Assembly: GCA_030015575.1 (NCBI GenBank)
Contig: CM057337.1
Coordinates: 376,239,582-376,303,581 of the forward strand
Reading direction: 5' to 3'
DNA: 64,000 nt
Origin: Agapanthus africanus
Lineage: Eukaryota > Streptophyta > Magnoliopsida > Asparagales > Amaryllidaceae
A program made the translations under genes and the position numbers. The notes beneath the pieces are model-generated. The model saw only the letters and a list, made by a program, of their open reading frames with translations. It was not told the origin of the DNA and made no database searches. Shown here piece by piece: positions 21,601 to 34,227 of the stretch (the first letter of the stretch is position 1; every line of letters starts with the position of its first letter).

Positions 21601-22626
21601 AGTAAAATTGTAGCACGAACTGTCGTATTCCTCGTCTTGTACGTGGATGACATTCTATTGATAGGATATGACATTCCTATGCTACAATCTGTCAAAGGAT
21701 TCTTAGCACACAACTTCTCCATGAAAGACCTGGGTGATGCCTCTTACATTCTGGGGATCCGGATCTATCGTGATAGATCCAAGAGGATGTTGGGACTTTC
21801 ACAGTCCAGGTATATCAACATTATACTGAAAAGATTCAATATGGAAGATTCTAAGCACGGTAGTTTACCGGCTTGTCACGGAGTCACCCTCTCCAAAGAG
21901 ATGTCTCCCAAGACTGATTTGGAAAGAGATCGCATGTCTATTATACCCTACGCTTCTGCGATAGGCTCTATAATGTATGCGATGTTGTGCACCAGACTAG
22001 ATGTAGCTTACGCACTGAGCGTGATAAGCAGGTATCAGTCAGACCCAGGGGAGAAGCACTGGATAGCAGTAAAGAACATTCTCAAGTACCTGAGAATGAC
22101 TAAGGAGATGTTCTTGGTTTACGGCGGAAAAGACCTCAAGATCGAGGCCTTTGCTGATTTCGGCTTCCAGAGTGACAAGGATGACTCCAAGTCCATGTCA
22201 GGTTATGTCTTTACCCTCAATAGAGGGGCGGTGTGCTGGAAGAGTTCCAAGCAGTACACCGTTGCTGACTCGACGATGGAAGCGGAGTATATCTCTACTT
22301 GCGATAACGCAAAAGAAGCGGTCTGGATGAAGAAGTTCCTAACAGAACTTCAGGTGGTTCCTACCATTGCTGATACAATACCGCTGTATTGTGACAACAA
22401 CGGAGCTATAGCTTTAGCGAAGGAACCCAGGTCCCATCAGAAGTCCAGACACATCTTAAGGCGGTATCACCTGATCAGGGAGATCATAGATTGCCAGGAG
22501 ATCGAGGTCCGGAGAGTTGCTACATAGGAGAACACTGCTGATCCATTAACAAAGGCCTTACCTCAGATTCAGTTTGAGAGGCTACTCGAGATGATCGGTC
22601 TTCGATACGCCAGTACATGGCCCTAG
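18689..22626 (+). pseudogene. gag-pol: Element G gag-pol pseudogene
   Basis: Full-length Copia polyprotein with damage. The ATG (18689) and first codons MTGLKLL are followed by small deletions and stops up to about 18900. After that one frame runs with in-frame stops at 19231, 20725, 20995, 21379 and 22525. Domains in order: Gag; a zinc knuckle CFHCHRKVHWKKDC, in which the Gly before His has become Val; protease WVLDTGSGSHIC; pre-integrase WYCRLGH, where Tyr replaces the first His of the HHCC finger; integrase DDE region (HSDVCGP, SDRGGEYL, NGVSERRN); RT with LYVDDILL; RNase H; terminal STWP and stop at 22626. Compared with D it also lacks one Phe codon in the AKGFRQRPG segment. Confidence 0.9.
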
Positions 22627-22639
22627 TGCAAGTGGGATA

Positions 22640-22953
22640 AATGCCCTAGGGGCCATTATTGTATCATACTAGCTTGTATATTACTTAATGGAAGCATGGG
22701 ATATTCACAGTTATATTAACATTCTTGCTAAACATGGTAGTAGGCTACTTGGTTTATATCTATCTTAATATGTGTGTACGTATTGATAGAGCCCTTAGGA
22801 TCTTGCTTGACTACCAGCGTTGTGATGGCAGTCACAGTAGTGGGGGCTGGGTAGTTTACAATCACATCCTTTTTCAGGTCCCTAGTCGTAGGATTATCGA
22901 GACAAGGCATCGATACTCCGGAGTAGACTAGTGTGTATGCTTCTCATCCTAGT
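22640..22953 (+). repeat. Element G 3' LTR, first part
   Basis: Matches the G 5' LTR from its 11th base or so. The expected first bases TGTTAGTGTA are missing and the purine tract AAGTGGGAT joins directly to AAATGCCCTAGG. It ends at 22953 with CTAGT, where D is inserted; the same CTAGT recurs at 37670-37674 on the far side. Confidence 0.88.
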
Positions 22954-25031
22954 TGTAAGTCCACGTTGCCAACCCCGGTTCTTGCGGGGAGGCGGAAACG
23001 GTATAAAAATCAAATTTTTAGCGCACTAGGCAACATGGACTAACAAAAGTCGGGATCTTTTCTGAACAAAACTAGCTACCAAGCTAAAGAGAGTTAGCTA
23101 CTCGGAAAAGATGTTATACCTCACTTGAACTCCTTCTTCTTGAACTCTTTGTAGAGGTTGGATGGTGCTTTCCTTGTCGCCTTCTTTCGTCAAAGATGGA
23201 TCCACCTGAGGGTTCAACCTTGGGCTCCTTTCTCGAACTTTGAGAGAACTAAGGTCTTTGGCTTGCTAGACCTTCAACCCTAGAGTGAGTAGAGAGTGGT
23301 TTAGAGTATTTTATCTCAAGGAGAGGTTTCTCAACACATGAGAATGGATCTCCTTGAACTCGAGGAGGAGGAAGAAAAAGAGAGGAGAGAGAATGGTTAT
23401 GATAGAATGAAATGGTTTTTTGACAACCATAACAATATCTAGTGAATTATCAAATTAATAAAATTAATCTAAAATGAAAAGTTGATGGAAGGTTTGATAA
23501 GACTATTATCATTTCACATTAAAAGGTTTTGCTAGAATCAAAGAGCATCTTTGATGTATAATGATGATAGTCAATGTTTCAACCATGGTCAACAAGTCAA
23601 TCTTGGTCAACAAGTCAACAAACCCAACCATGACACATTTTCATTTAATTAATATTATTAATTGATAATTCACAAATTCATTAGGGTTTGGAAAAAGACG
23701 ACTGTCAACTGTGCATACACACCCATTCCGAAACCCTAATGAAAATCCTCTTCCTCCGCCTCAAACATCTGTGCATACACACCCGCATTCGTGTTCCATG
23801 GAACATGAATACTATGAGATAAAAGTAACCCCAAAACATATACTAGGATCTGGCTCAAACCAGAGCCCGCTAGTAATATCCGTCCGGACTCCAAACGTGC
23901 ACAAGTGCGCGGATGAGAACGAACCCTGTCCCAAAACCATGGGACCTCTACTCTGTTTTGCCCAAAGGCGAATAGCCCTCTGTGTGGGACTCTAAAGACT
24001 CGACACTACGCTGGCAGTGGGTTTAACCACAGACTGCAAGCGGCACTAGCTGTACGTAATGGTCCCCAGGTAGATGCCGATAAGAAGACTGACGAGGTGA
24101 ACCCCATCTGAACTCCTACTGAGCCTGAATGTGACAGTCTCCGTACAGTCCGGTCTGTTCGTCTGATACATCGCATGGCAGGCCTAGGAGGGCGGTAAAC
24201 GTCAGTCCCCTAATAGCGGTACAAGTCGTGTCGGAGTAAAGCCCAGAACACCCTGAGATATCACTGAAAACCTACCAGTATATCTCACTTGCCCTGGCCA
24301 GGGACTACTCGTCTAATGGCTCTCCAAGACACAGCGCGATGTCAACCCCCAATACCGGGAGAGACGAATCCTGTCTAACCGTCACTGCCTCCAAGCGCTT
24401 CGGGACTGCACCCAACTACTACCTGTTTGCACGACTTCTTTGAGCCGTGGTAGGGTAGTAATCAAAGTACAGTGAGAACACACTTGAGGCGAAGTGACAG
24501 TGTCAAGTCAGCGGACTAAGCTGTACTCATGTCACCTGGGAACTGATAACTGACGACAGGTATAATACCAACCAATCAGTTCCCAACGAGTCCTGTCCAG
24601 TGTACTCATAACCTAACGAGTACCCGCATACTATCTCAAGTACGACGTACTGACGGTTGTGGGTCAGACCGTCTCCCGCACTGGGATGAGAAGCGCATGC
24701 GCTAGTCTACTCCGGAGTATCGATGCCCTGTCTCGATAATCCCATGACTAGGGACGTGAATATAAGGATGTGCTTGTGGATTACCCAACCCCCATGAGTG
24801 TGACTGCCATCACAACGCTGGTAATCAAGCAAAGATCCTAAGGGCTCCACTAATGCGTATAGGTGATACAATAAAAGAAACACATGTACACATTAAAGCA
24901 GAGACAAACCAAGTAGCATACTACCATTTTGAGCAAGATTGTCTACACAACTGTGAATATCCCAAGTTTCCATCAAGTAATATACATACTAGTATGATAC
25001 AGTAATGGCCTCTAGGGCATATACACTAACA
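22954..25031 (-). repeat. Element D 3' LTR (2,078 bp)
   Basis: TGTAAGTCCACGTTGCC to CACTAACA, adjacent to the polypurine tract. Near the U5 end CCCCG (22973-22977) can pair with CGGGG (22985-22989). A short cluster of GTCAA motifs sits at 23570-23625. Confidence 0.92.
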
Positions 25032-25042
25032 ATCTCCCACTT
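25032..25042 (-). promoter_or_regulatory. Element D polypurine tract
   Basis: The minus strand reads AAGTGGGAGAT, flush against the LTR terminus TGTTAGTG. It lies four bases after the pol stop. Confidence 0.82.
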
Positions 25043-25045
25043 GCA

Positions 25046-28013
25046 CTAAGGCCATGTACTGGCGTATCGAAGACCTATCATCTCGATCATCCGCTCGAAC
25101 TGAGTTTGGGGTAAGGCCTTCGTGAATGGATCTGCAGTGTTATCTTCTGAAGCAACCCTCCGAACCTCGATCTCCTTGCGATCCACGATCTCCCTGATCA
25201 GGTGATACCGCCTCAAGATGTGTCTGGATTTCTGATGGGACCTGGGTTCCTTCGCTAATGCTATAGCCCCGTTGTTGTCGCAATACAGAGGTATTTGATC
25301 AACAATGGACGGAACCACCTGAAGTTCTTTCAAGAACTTTCTCATCCAGACGGCTTCTTTTGCGACATCAGATGCAACGATGTATTCCGCTTCCATAGTC
25401 GAGTCTGCATCGGTTTCCTGTTTGGAACTCTTCCAACACACCGCCCCTCCATTGAGGGTAAAGACAAAGCCCGACATGGACTTGGAATCATCCTTGTCAC
25501 TCTGGAAGCTGGAGTCAGCAAAGGCCTCAATCTGGAGGTCTTTTCCGCCATACACCAAGAACATCTCTTTAGTCCTTCTCAGGTACTTGAGAATGTTCTT
25601 TACCGCTATCCAATGTTTCTCCCCAGGGTTTGACAGATACCTGCTTACTACACTCAGTGCATAAGCCACATCTGGTCTGGTACACAACATCGCATACATT
25701 ATAGAGCCTACCGCAGAAGCGTAGGGTATAATAGACATGCGATCCCATTCCAAATCAGTCTTGGGAGATATCTCTTTGGAGAGGGTGATCCCGTGACAAG
25801 CCGGTAGATTACCGTGCTTGGAATCTTCCATACTGAATCTTTTCAGTATAGTGTCGATGTACCTAGACTGCGAAAGTCCTAATATCCTCTTGGATCTATC
25901 ACGATAGATCCGGATCCCCAGAATGTAGGAGGCATCACCCAGGTCTTTCATGGAGAACCTGTGTGACAAGAACCCTTTGACAGATTGTAGCATAGGAATG
26001 TCATTTCCTATCAACAGAATGTCATCCACGTACAAAACGAGGAATACGACAGTTCTTGCTACAAATCTACTATAGATGCATGGTTCATCTGGATTTTTGA
26101 TAAAGAAAAATTCTTTGACCGTCTCATCAAAACAGATGTTCCAACTCCGCGATGCCTGCTTTAGTCCATAAATGGACTTAAGCAACTTGCACATCTTTCC
26201 ACTGCTCTCACTCTGAATGAAACCCTCTGGCTGGTCCATATAGACACACTCCTCTAAATTTCCATTTAAAAAAGCAGTCTTTACGTCCATCTGCCAAATC
26301 TCATAATCGTGGAAAGCAGCAATGGCAAGAAGGATCCGAATGGATTTCAGCATAGCCACTAGAGAAAAGGTTTCATCATAGTCCAAACCAGGTCTTTGAC
26401 GAAAACTCTTTGCAATAAGTCTAGCCTTATAGGTCTCAACCTGTCCATCTACACCAATCTTCCTTTTGAAGATCCACTTGCATCCTACGGGTTTTACCCC
26501 ATCTGGAGCAATGTCCAATGTCCATACCTTATTGGTGTACATGGACTCCATTTCGGTCCGCATTGCATCCAGCCATTTTACCGAGTCAACGCTCTGAATG
26601 GCTTGCTGGAAGCTAGTAGGCTCATCACTATCAATGATGCAGTCCTCTCTATCCCCGTCTATAAGAAAACCGTAGTATCTCTCGGGCGGATGAGACTGCC
26701 TACTACTCCTGCGGAGCGGCGTAGGAATGTCCTGATCTTTCGAACCCTCTGGTTCTACTAAGCTTTCAGTAATAGCTTGTGCTTCTGGAATTTCATCCAG
26801 TTCTACTGCGCTCCCACTTGTCTCCTTTTCCAAGAACCGGTGTTCTAGGAAGTGGGCATTACGAGAAACAAAAACCTTTTGTTCCTCTGCGTGGTAGAAA
26901 AGATACCCCCTGGTGTTCTTTGGGTATCCCACAAACTTACACAGTATTGAGCGTGCCTCGAGTTTTTCCGCATGCTGCTTTTTGACAAAAGCTGGACATC
27001 CCCAGATCTTCAGGTATTGAAGATACGGTTTCTTCCCACTCCATAATTCATATGGTGTGGTAGGCACAGTCTTAGTTGGAACCCGGTTCAAAAGGTATGC
27101 GGCTGATTCTAGCGCATATCCCCAGAATGATCGCGGTAACTCAGCGTTACTCATCATAGACCGTACCATATCCAATAAGGTTTGGTTCCGTCTTTCCGAT
27201 ACACCGTTATGTTGCGGAGTGTATGGAGGAGTAAGCTGAGAGAGAATTCCATTCTCTTTTAAGTAATTCAGGAACTCGGCACTCAAGTATTCACCACCTC
27301 GATCTGATCTTAGTGTCTTGATACTTTTGCCTGTTTGTTTTTCTACTTCATTCTTGTATTCCTGGAACTTTTCAAAGGCTTCAGATTTATGTTTCATTAA
27401 GAAGACATGTCCGAACCTTGAAAAATTATCCGTAAAAGTAATGAAGTAAGAATAACCGCTTCGTGCATGCGTAGACATTGGACCGCACACGTCGCTGTGT
27501 ACGAGTCCCAAGAGCTCGCTCGCTCTTACTCCGTGTCCAGTGAACGGAGTCTTTGTCATCTTTCCTTTGAGACAGGATTGACAGGTTGCATGAGATTGAT
27601 ACTCGAACGGATCCAAATATCCTTCTTTATGTAACTTAGTCAACCTTCTCTCATTGATGTGACCCAGTCTACAATCCCATAAGAAAGTTTTATTGATTTC
27701 TGGAGACTTTCTTTTGTGTGTATTCTGGACATTGAAAATCTGTGGTTGGTTCAATACGTATATACCGTTGTTTAATGTACCTGACCCAATCAGAACTTGA
27801 TTAAGGTGAATGTTCACAACATTACTTACAAATGCAAATTCATAACCTTCTTTAGATAATAAAGATACAGAAATGATATTACAAGTTGCATTTGGTACAA
27901 AATAACAACCACGCAAAACCAAAAAATGTCTATCTGACAAACCCAGGTGATAGTCCCCCACGGCCTCAGCATCCATGCTAGCTCCGTTTGCAACTGTGAG
28001 GGTCATGTCACCT
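25046..28013 (-). CDS. pol: Element D Pol: rest of protease, integrase, RT and RNase H (interrupted gene)
   Basis: One open frame of 986 codons from the Met at 28006 to the stop at 25046, continuing the frame of 32530-33517 once S and one CACCT copy are left out. It encodes enzymes that cut the polyprotein, copy element RNA and insert the DNA. Domains in order: end of protease; pre-integrase with WDCRLGH and CQSC, where Asp replaces the first His of the HHCC zinc finger (F and E keep His); integrase core with HSDVCGP, SDRGGEYL and NGVSERRN, giving the D, D and E; a variable linker; RT with KWIFKRKIG, QMDVKTAFLNG and LYVDDILLIG; RNase H with GGAVCWKSSK, STMEAEYI and LYCDNNGA; final STWP. The lost His makes full integrase activity doubtful. 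Confidence 0.92.
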
Positions 28014-31000
28014 TGTAACGTTTTGAAAATCGTTTCGGTGAAATTTCGAAAAAACGGTAAAATAAGGTGGTTTTCTGTAAAAAGTCAAAATGCAAATATC
28101 TTTATTATAAAATTAAATATACATATTCTAGCTATGTAATTGCTAGTATTTGGTGTTTATTGAGCCACTGGTGAAATTTCAAATTTTCTGAAAATTTTTC
28201 CGAAATTAATTATTTTAATATTATTTTAAGCCGTCACTAATACATTTAATTAGGGAAAATTATAAATTGGAATGAGTTGAAACAAATTTTGTGCATCATA
28301 AAACATTAAATAAAATTTTATCATGTGGTTTTTGAAATGAAATCGTTTGCCAAAACGGTTTAGAAAATATTGAAGAAAAAGGCTTATTTTGTGAAAATAA
28401 AAGGGTTTTGGTGCATATTGTATTGGTGTTTGGTGTTCATTGCTTCACACACACACACACCACCTTCCCTCCCCCCCTCTTGCTGGCCGAAATGGGCTGC
28501 CCCCAATCCCCATGTCCCCACAATTTGGCCACTTAGAAAAGAAATGAGGGATGAGACCTTGTTGACTTTGGGAAACTCCACATACATTATACACCTCACA
28601 TTCTCTCTCCCCCTCTCAATTATTATGGCCGAGCCCACCCCATTCCCTGCTGCAACAGCAGCTCCTCCATCTTCCCCACACCATTTCACCTCCAAAACAT
28701 CAAAGAATTCATCAAAAATCAATTTGAAACTCACACAAACTCCAAATCCAACTCTTACCCATTTTTCTTTGGCTACTCTAGTATGGATCTAGGAGCATGG
28801 AGTCCATTTTGGGTGACAAGTTTTCAAGTTTGATCTCAAGAATTTGGGAGGTATAAATCTTAAGCCTATAATGAAATTGTTGTTTAAATTGCTTACCTTA
28901 GCATATTAAAGTGTTAATTTGATTCTCGTTAATAACTTGAGAATTAATGATTAGGGTTTGTGATCAAGTGAGGTTTTTATCTATTATTCATGGTTCTAAT
29001 GAGGGGATTAACATGTTAATGTTATGCTAAAACTAACCTAGTTGCTAGTTTACTACATGATACTTGTAATTTTTAAAAATTGGATTTTTATGCAAACTAG
29101 GTTTTGGAATTTAATTGCAAATGGGAGATTAAAAATCTAATTAGGTTTTTTCATGACTTCATTAACATTATTAAGTGTATTTTAATACTTTAGTTCATGA
29201 AAATCCAAACTAGATTGTAGTTTGTGCATTTTTGCTATAAAATTGTTAAAATTTAGGTATTTTGTAAACTAGAATTTTAGGGTTTTTGGAATTTAATGAG
29301 ATTAAATTATGGGAATTATTTTTATGACTTATTTAAGATATTTAGTGAATATTGTGGCCGATAGATTCGTTTATACATCGAGTTTTGTACTAAAACGGTG
29401 ATTTGTGCTTGCTAGATTTTCGGGAAAATGACTTTTTAAGTGAAATTGAGGTTTTTGTGAATTTTAAGCTATTTTATATTATAATTAGTGCTTGTAATTG
29501 TACAAATGAGTGTGTTGGAAGCTTTCTCGACGGTTTGGCGTTTGTACGCCGACGTCGAGGGTTTTTTTGGGTCGATTTGTGAAAGCAACCATAGGTTTTG
29601 ACCTATGTGGGATTCGTGCGTCGTTTTGGTCGTGAGTCGGATTTTAATGCGATACGGTGCGTTATGATATGTAGGTATCCCATGTGGACTTCGAGACGAC
29701 AAGCAAGCGCATGGCGACGTCGGCACCGGCGAGCGAGGACCAGGTGAGTAGATTTATATCTACGGGGAGGAGTCGGGTGGATGGCGTATAGCACCCCCGC
29801 AGTCCGTAGTATAGTTCATATATATATATATATATATTTATATAGGTGTTTTGTGTTACGAGAATGTTTATTCATGATATGATTATGTGTTCATGGATTA
29901 GCTTTGGTTAGTTGCGAAACCCTAGAGTGGTTGTTATACCCCCATACGCACACACAGACTTGCATATATTACTTTCTTGTGCGTAGATTGGGATGTGTAT
30001 ATATGTATATATGCGTGGGTATGGGACTATGCATATGTACATTCATATACGCATGCATGGATAATGAGGATGATACTTAGGATTTATGATGAGTCGATGA
30101 GATTTGATTTTGAGGCCGTGAGATCGGTGATATGGCAGGGTTCGTATTTGAGATACGACATGACGTTGTAGCGGGTCCTTGACGTAGTGTTTCACACACG
30201 TGCATGCTTACTTAGGCGGTATCAGTATTGTACTAGACGTAGATCAGTACCCCGATCATGATATTGATAAAGAGGATACCAGATGAATAGTATAATGAAT
30301 GTGATATTGACCCGTACCCAGATTTGGGATGCCGTACGACGGATTTACGTACGAGCTATATATTGATGATTGATCCGCACTCTTGACTTGGGATTCCTGA
30401 TTATAGATATGGTATCGGATATGATATTATTGAGGCGGGATCACCGATTATACATATACAGGTATGTATATGTATCGAATCAGATGATAGGCGGTTTCCT
30501 TACCTGTAATTCAGCTTGTTAGTTCAGCCGTATAGTTTAGTGTAATTGTTAGACTAGATTAGATTTCTAACCTATTTCAAAAACTAACGAATCGTGGGTA
30601 TTTTAAAAGACAGCCCAAGGGATCCTACGGATATTTCAAAAGACGTACCTTTTCATAAAAACACCGTAGCCCCTATTTTCAAAACCCCATGATTCGTGTT
30701 ATTTCAAAAGGCACCATTTGTAGGATTTATATTATGGTAATGCAGTTTAGTTATCGTTGTGTCTAGTATTCCGTTCATTATTGCTGTTCGCTCCGCATTG
30801 CATACTTATGTTATAATTTCTTATTGCATTGTTGATATCATATTGTTAGGACACCAGCACCATTACCGATGATGCGTATGTACCACGTACACTTACTTGC
30901 CGGCTCACACACATCTTCATCGGTAATTGCCATGTCACGTACACCTTAGAGAATATTATTGCTTGACATAGCCTGTTAGCTAATAGTTTAGACATGATAT

Positions 31001-32529
31001 TAGCGTACTTTCCTTATATGTTAGTTTAGACATTGTAGTTATTACCTGCTACTTCATGCATACTGTTATTCATTGTTATGCCTATATTCATGGTTTTACA
31101 TGCTATTGATGATTTGGATTCGGATTTCCATGAGATTTTCTGGATTTGGGGGGGAAAACCGCAAAACTTATATAAACTGATTTCTCTCTTTTTAAATAAA
31201 AAGTGCGGTTTTTCCCATGATGTTTGAGTCGTCCACCATGAGTTTGCTGATGGATTTCGAGACCTGATTCGAGGAGACGGATGAACCGTTTCGGGTACAT
31301 GGTGGACCCGGTAAGGTACCCCGGGGCAAGAAGCGCGTGATGATGACGATGTGAGCCTGGCAGGGGAGCACTACCTACCGGTGATTTTACCCGCCGAGTC
31401 GGATATCCGGAGGATACCGTCGTGGTCTTGAGATGGATGGTAGGGGCCGGTCTGGACTGATGGCGCCCTAGATATTGTGATTGAGACATTGAGATTTCGT
31501 GATATTGAGGTACATAGACTGTGATACAGAGATATCGAGATATTGGGATTACGTTTTGTGCCGATGCTAGGCACTGTTTTATGCTGATTTCATTATGATA
31601 CCCCATTTTAAAAATACAAAAGAAATCTCACTAAACTATGAAAACAGTTCTTCATTTACATGTATTCTGTTTTCATGCATTCATACCTCATTCATATGAT
31701 ATATTGCTACCTGAGGCACTGACACGGGCACATGAGATTACACTCGGGTTAGATATTTACCCTAGCCTTGTTATAGGTTGCATGTTATATATATAATCGA
31801 GGATATATTATGATCATTGACCTAGATTGCGTTATTTATGCGATTTCTGTGCGTAGATGTTTTTCTATTCACGAGTTGGCAACTCACCCCCGCTGTGCCC
31901 CAGTTTCTTGCAGGTTTGCCGTACAGGTTTCATTACGGCTTGCGGGCATAGTTTCCTTCGGGTGATTTGCTAGTAGGTGGGTTTACTTGTATCGTACCCC
32001 CCATTATATAACCTGTATATTATTACTCTGTTGTATCTAGAAGTTCCATCAACCAAACATGTAATTATTTTGAGATAGAGACCAGTGATGTTATTCCTTC
32101 GACCTTAGAGTCGCGCGTTGTATTTCTGTGGTTTTCTTATGGTTTTGAGTTTCCTTTTGAATTTTGATCCTCGCCATTGGCGTTGTATATTATATTGCTT
32201 GTGTGGTTGTGACCGTCGATTGACGAAGAGCTAGCTCCCGCTTGAGGATGCCTTTTTATTGATTTCGTATACTATTCATGTTGTATCCCGTTTGGGGGCC
32301 AGTATTTGCAAAGGAGACTCTGCCAAAATTTTCAGGAAATTTTTGGATGTTTTTAGAAACCCGCATAATTCGGCTTATGCTATTAAAACTACTTATTTAA
32401 ATTGGTTTTCCTTCACTCTACTATTTTTCTTGGTTTGCATTTCTGGGTTTTCGGTTTACTTAGATTACGTACGCCTCGAGACGTCGTAGTTTAAGTGCCG
32501 GTCATGTTCCGTACTTTCGGGTCGTGACA
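28014..32529 (+). mobile_element. S, solo Gypsy-type LTR of 4.5 kb inside the D protease region
   Basis: TGTAACG at 28014 to GTGACA at 32529, flanked by perfect 5-bp copies CACCT (28009-28013 and 32530-32534). The termini match those of the chromovirus H (TGTAAC...GTGACA). I see no gag-pol homology, primer-binding site or second LTR inside, so it is best read as a solo LTR left by recombination between two LTRs. It contains a CA tract (28446-28462), a CT-rich region (28590-28720) and a TA microsatellite (29819-29838). The ORFs inside, the longest 167 aa (31103-31606 minus), look like chance. A very decayed internal region cannot be fully excluded. Confidence 0.8.
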
Positions 32530-33517
32530 CACCTGCTTTCAAAAACCTACGCTTTCTCAACGCCTGAAAAGAATTACAGATATGAGATCCTGATCCGGTA
32601 TCCAATACCCAGAAAGTTGAGTTTATTGATAGACAGTTTTCAATAACATACACATCTGAAGCTGAAGCCGCAACCTGCTTCAGATCCTGTGTCCTGGCTT
32701 TCCAAGCCCTGCAATCTTTTTTCCAGTGTCCACTCTTATGACAGTAAAAGCATTCTTCCTTATCCACAAGCTTCCCTGCTACCTTTGTTGCTTTTGCCTT
32801 TCCCTTCATATCCTTCTTACTAACACCGCCCCTTGGTTTGGCGGGGGTTTTCTTCTTCTTTCCCTTGGCTTTCGCCTTGGACCTAGAAGAGGAAGATCCT
32901 CCTACAAACAAAGTGGATGTTTTCCTACCTTTCTGTAGGGTGCCCTCTGCACACCTCAGCATGTTGAGGAGCTCTGAAAGTTCAACTTCCTTTTCTTGCA
33001 AGTTGAAATTCAGGATGAACTGGGCATAAGTGGAAGGAAGGGACTGAAGAATCAAGTCCGTATAGAGCTCATTCTCCAACGTGGTCCCAAAGTCCGCGAG
33101 CTCCTCTATGTAGCCAATCATCTTAATCACGTGTTCCGCTACCGATGATCCGACGGCCAATCTTGCCGAAAATAGCTTCTTCGACACTTCGTATCTTGCG
33201 ATATGAGATTGCTCTCCATACAGTTCTTTTGTATGGAGAAATATGGATTCAAGGTCCATATTCTCATGCCTCCTCTGATGTTCGTTATCCATAGAGGCAA
33301 GCACGAGGCACTTGGCCTTCGCGCAGTCGATTTCCCAGGCCTTACGGATTTCCCTATCCGCGATGCTGGTTTTGGGACCTGGGACAGGGGGAGCTTTGGT
33401 GGTAAGAAGATACCCCAACTTGTCATAAGTGATTGCCATTTTGACATTCCTGAGCCAATCTTTATAGTTTGGCCCTATCAGTATGTTTTTATCTAGTAAT
33501 AACTTAAGTCCGGTCAT
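32530..33517 (-). CDS. gag: Element D Gag and start of protease (interrupted by S)
   Basis: Starts at ATG 33517-33515 (MTGLKLLL), 12 bases after a CAG (33532-33530) that ends a pyrimidine tract. 329 codons precede the junction with S. Gag core with the helical region typical of Copia Gag at about residues 15-195; a basic Lys/Arg-rich stretch at 200-250; zinc knuckle CFYCHKSGHWKKDC at 256-269 with all C-C-H-C ligands; protease site WVLDTGSGSHIC at about 303-314. The frame then continues into the insertion and stops at 32465. Across the insertion the frame is preserved, so D was intact before S arrived; it would have been 1,316 codons. Confidence 0.92.
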
Positions 33518-34014
33518 CTTGAATGGTCGCTGCAATTAGGAGAGAGAGAAGAAACACTTTAGCATGATGCTCTTGCAAGTTTAGAGTGGTTTTTAATTTG
33601 TCTAAACAGGATGGCTCCTACTGTCTCTCGAATCCCTCCTCAAACCATAAAGGAAGAATTAGTCGGGATCAATCTCACCGCACAATACTTGCTTAACCGT
33701 TCAGCCAGGCTAGTGTTGGTACTTCGAGGGAGGTTTTCCAACGCTTTCGCGAAGTTCCTTAATTAAATAACCTCTTTTCCCTAGGGGCGTAGCCCCGCTA
33801 ACACCTTTCTAGACACCTACTAGGTTTATAGCATTGATCGTTAAGTGAGAAATTTCCCGAGGAGTAGCATATACTCACAGTAGGGTCGGGATCCAAATAT
33901 CATCGCGTGACAAAACTGAAGGAATCCTACCAGAATCATCACACTCCAAATGGTATGCAACGCTAGCAAGTTTCAGTACTTATGAAACTCCCGATGTGAT
34001 TTTTGCCCCATGCT

Positions 34015-34227
34015 CTTATGACCTTGGCATGAGGTCAACATGTCATAAGTCACATGTCAAGTTCAACCCATCATTATCAGGTTAATTTGAACCCACCCGT
34101 ACCTACCCTTGACGTAGGCCAAAATGGCAGTACGACTGTCTCAAATCAACGCATTTCTATCTATGCAACAGATAAATATCCGGCAGCTACCAATCACTAT
34201 GCCTTGGCGTGAGGTCAAAATACATAG
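34015..34227 (-). promoter_or_regulatory. Element D leader: three-hairpin array
   Basis: On the plus strand: CTTATGA/TCATAAG (34015-34021 with 34043-34049) around TTGGC-ATGAG-GTCAA; CGTAC/GTACG (34098-34102 with 34130-34134) around TTGAC-GTAG-GCCAA; CTATG/CATAG (34197-34201 with 34223-34227) around TTGGC-GTGAG-GTCAA. All three outer stems are perfect although their sequences differ. Confidence 0.74.

Noticed and set aside
25295-25664. Plus-strand ORFs over the Pol of D and similar ones over E, G and F
   Set aside because: Shadows of the conserved polyprotein in the opposite strand; the real frame carries all the domains.
31103-31606. 167-codon minus-strand ORF in S
   Set aside because: No recognisable domain, inside a solo LTR, and no counterpart in X or the H LTRs; low-complexity composition.
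28006-32530. A very large intron in the D polyprotein gene
   Set aside because: TG...CA ends and perfect CACCT copies show a mobile-element insertion; splice consensus is absent at the junctions.
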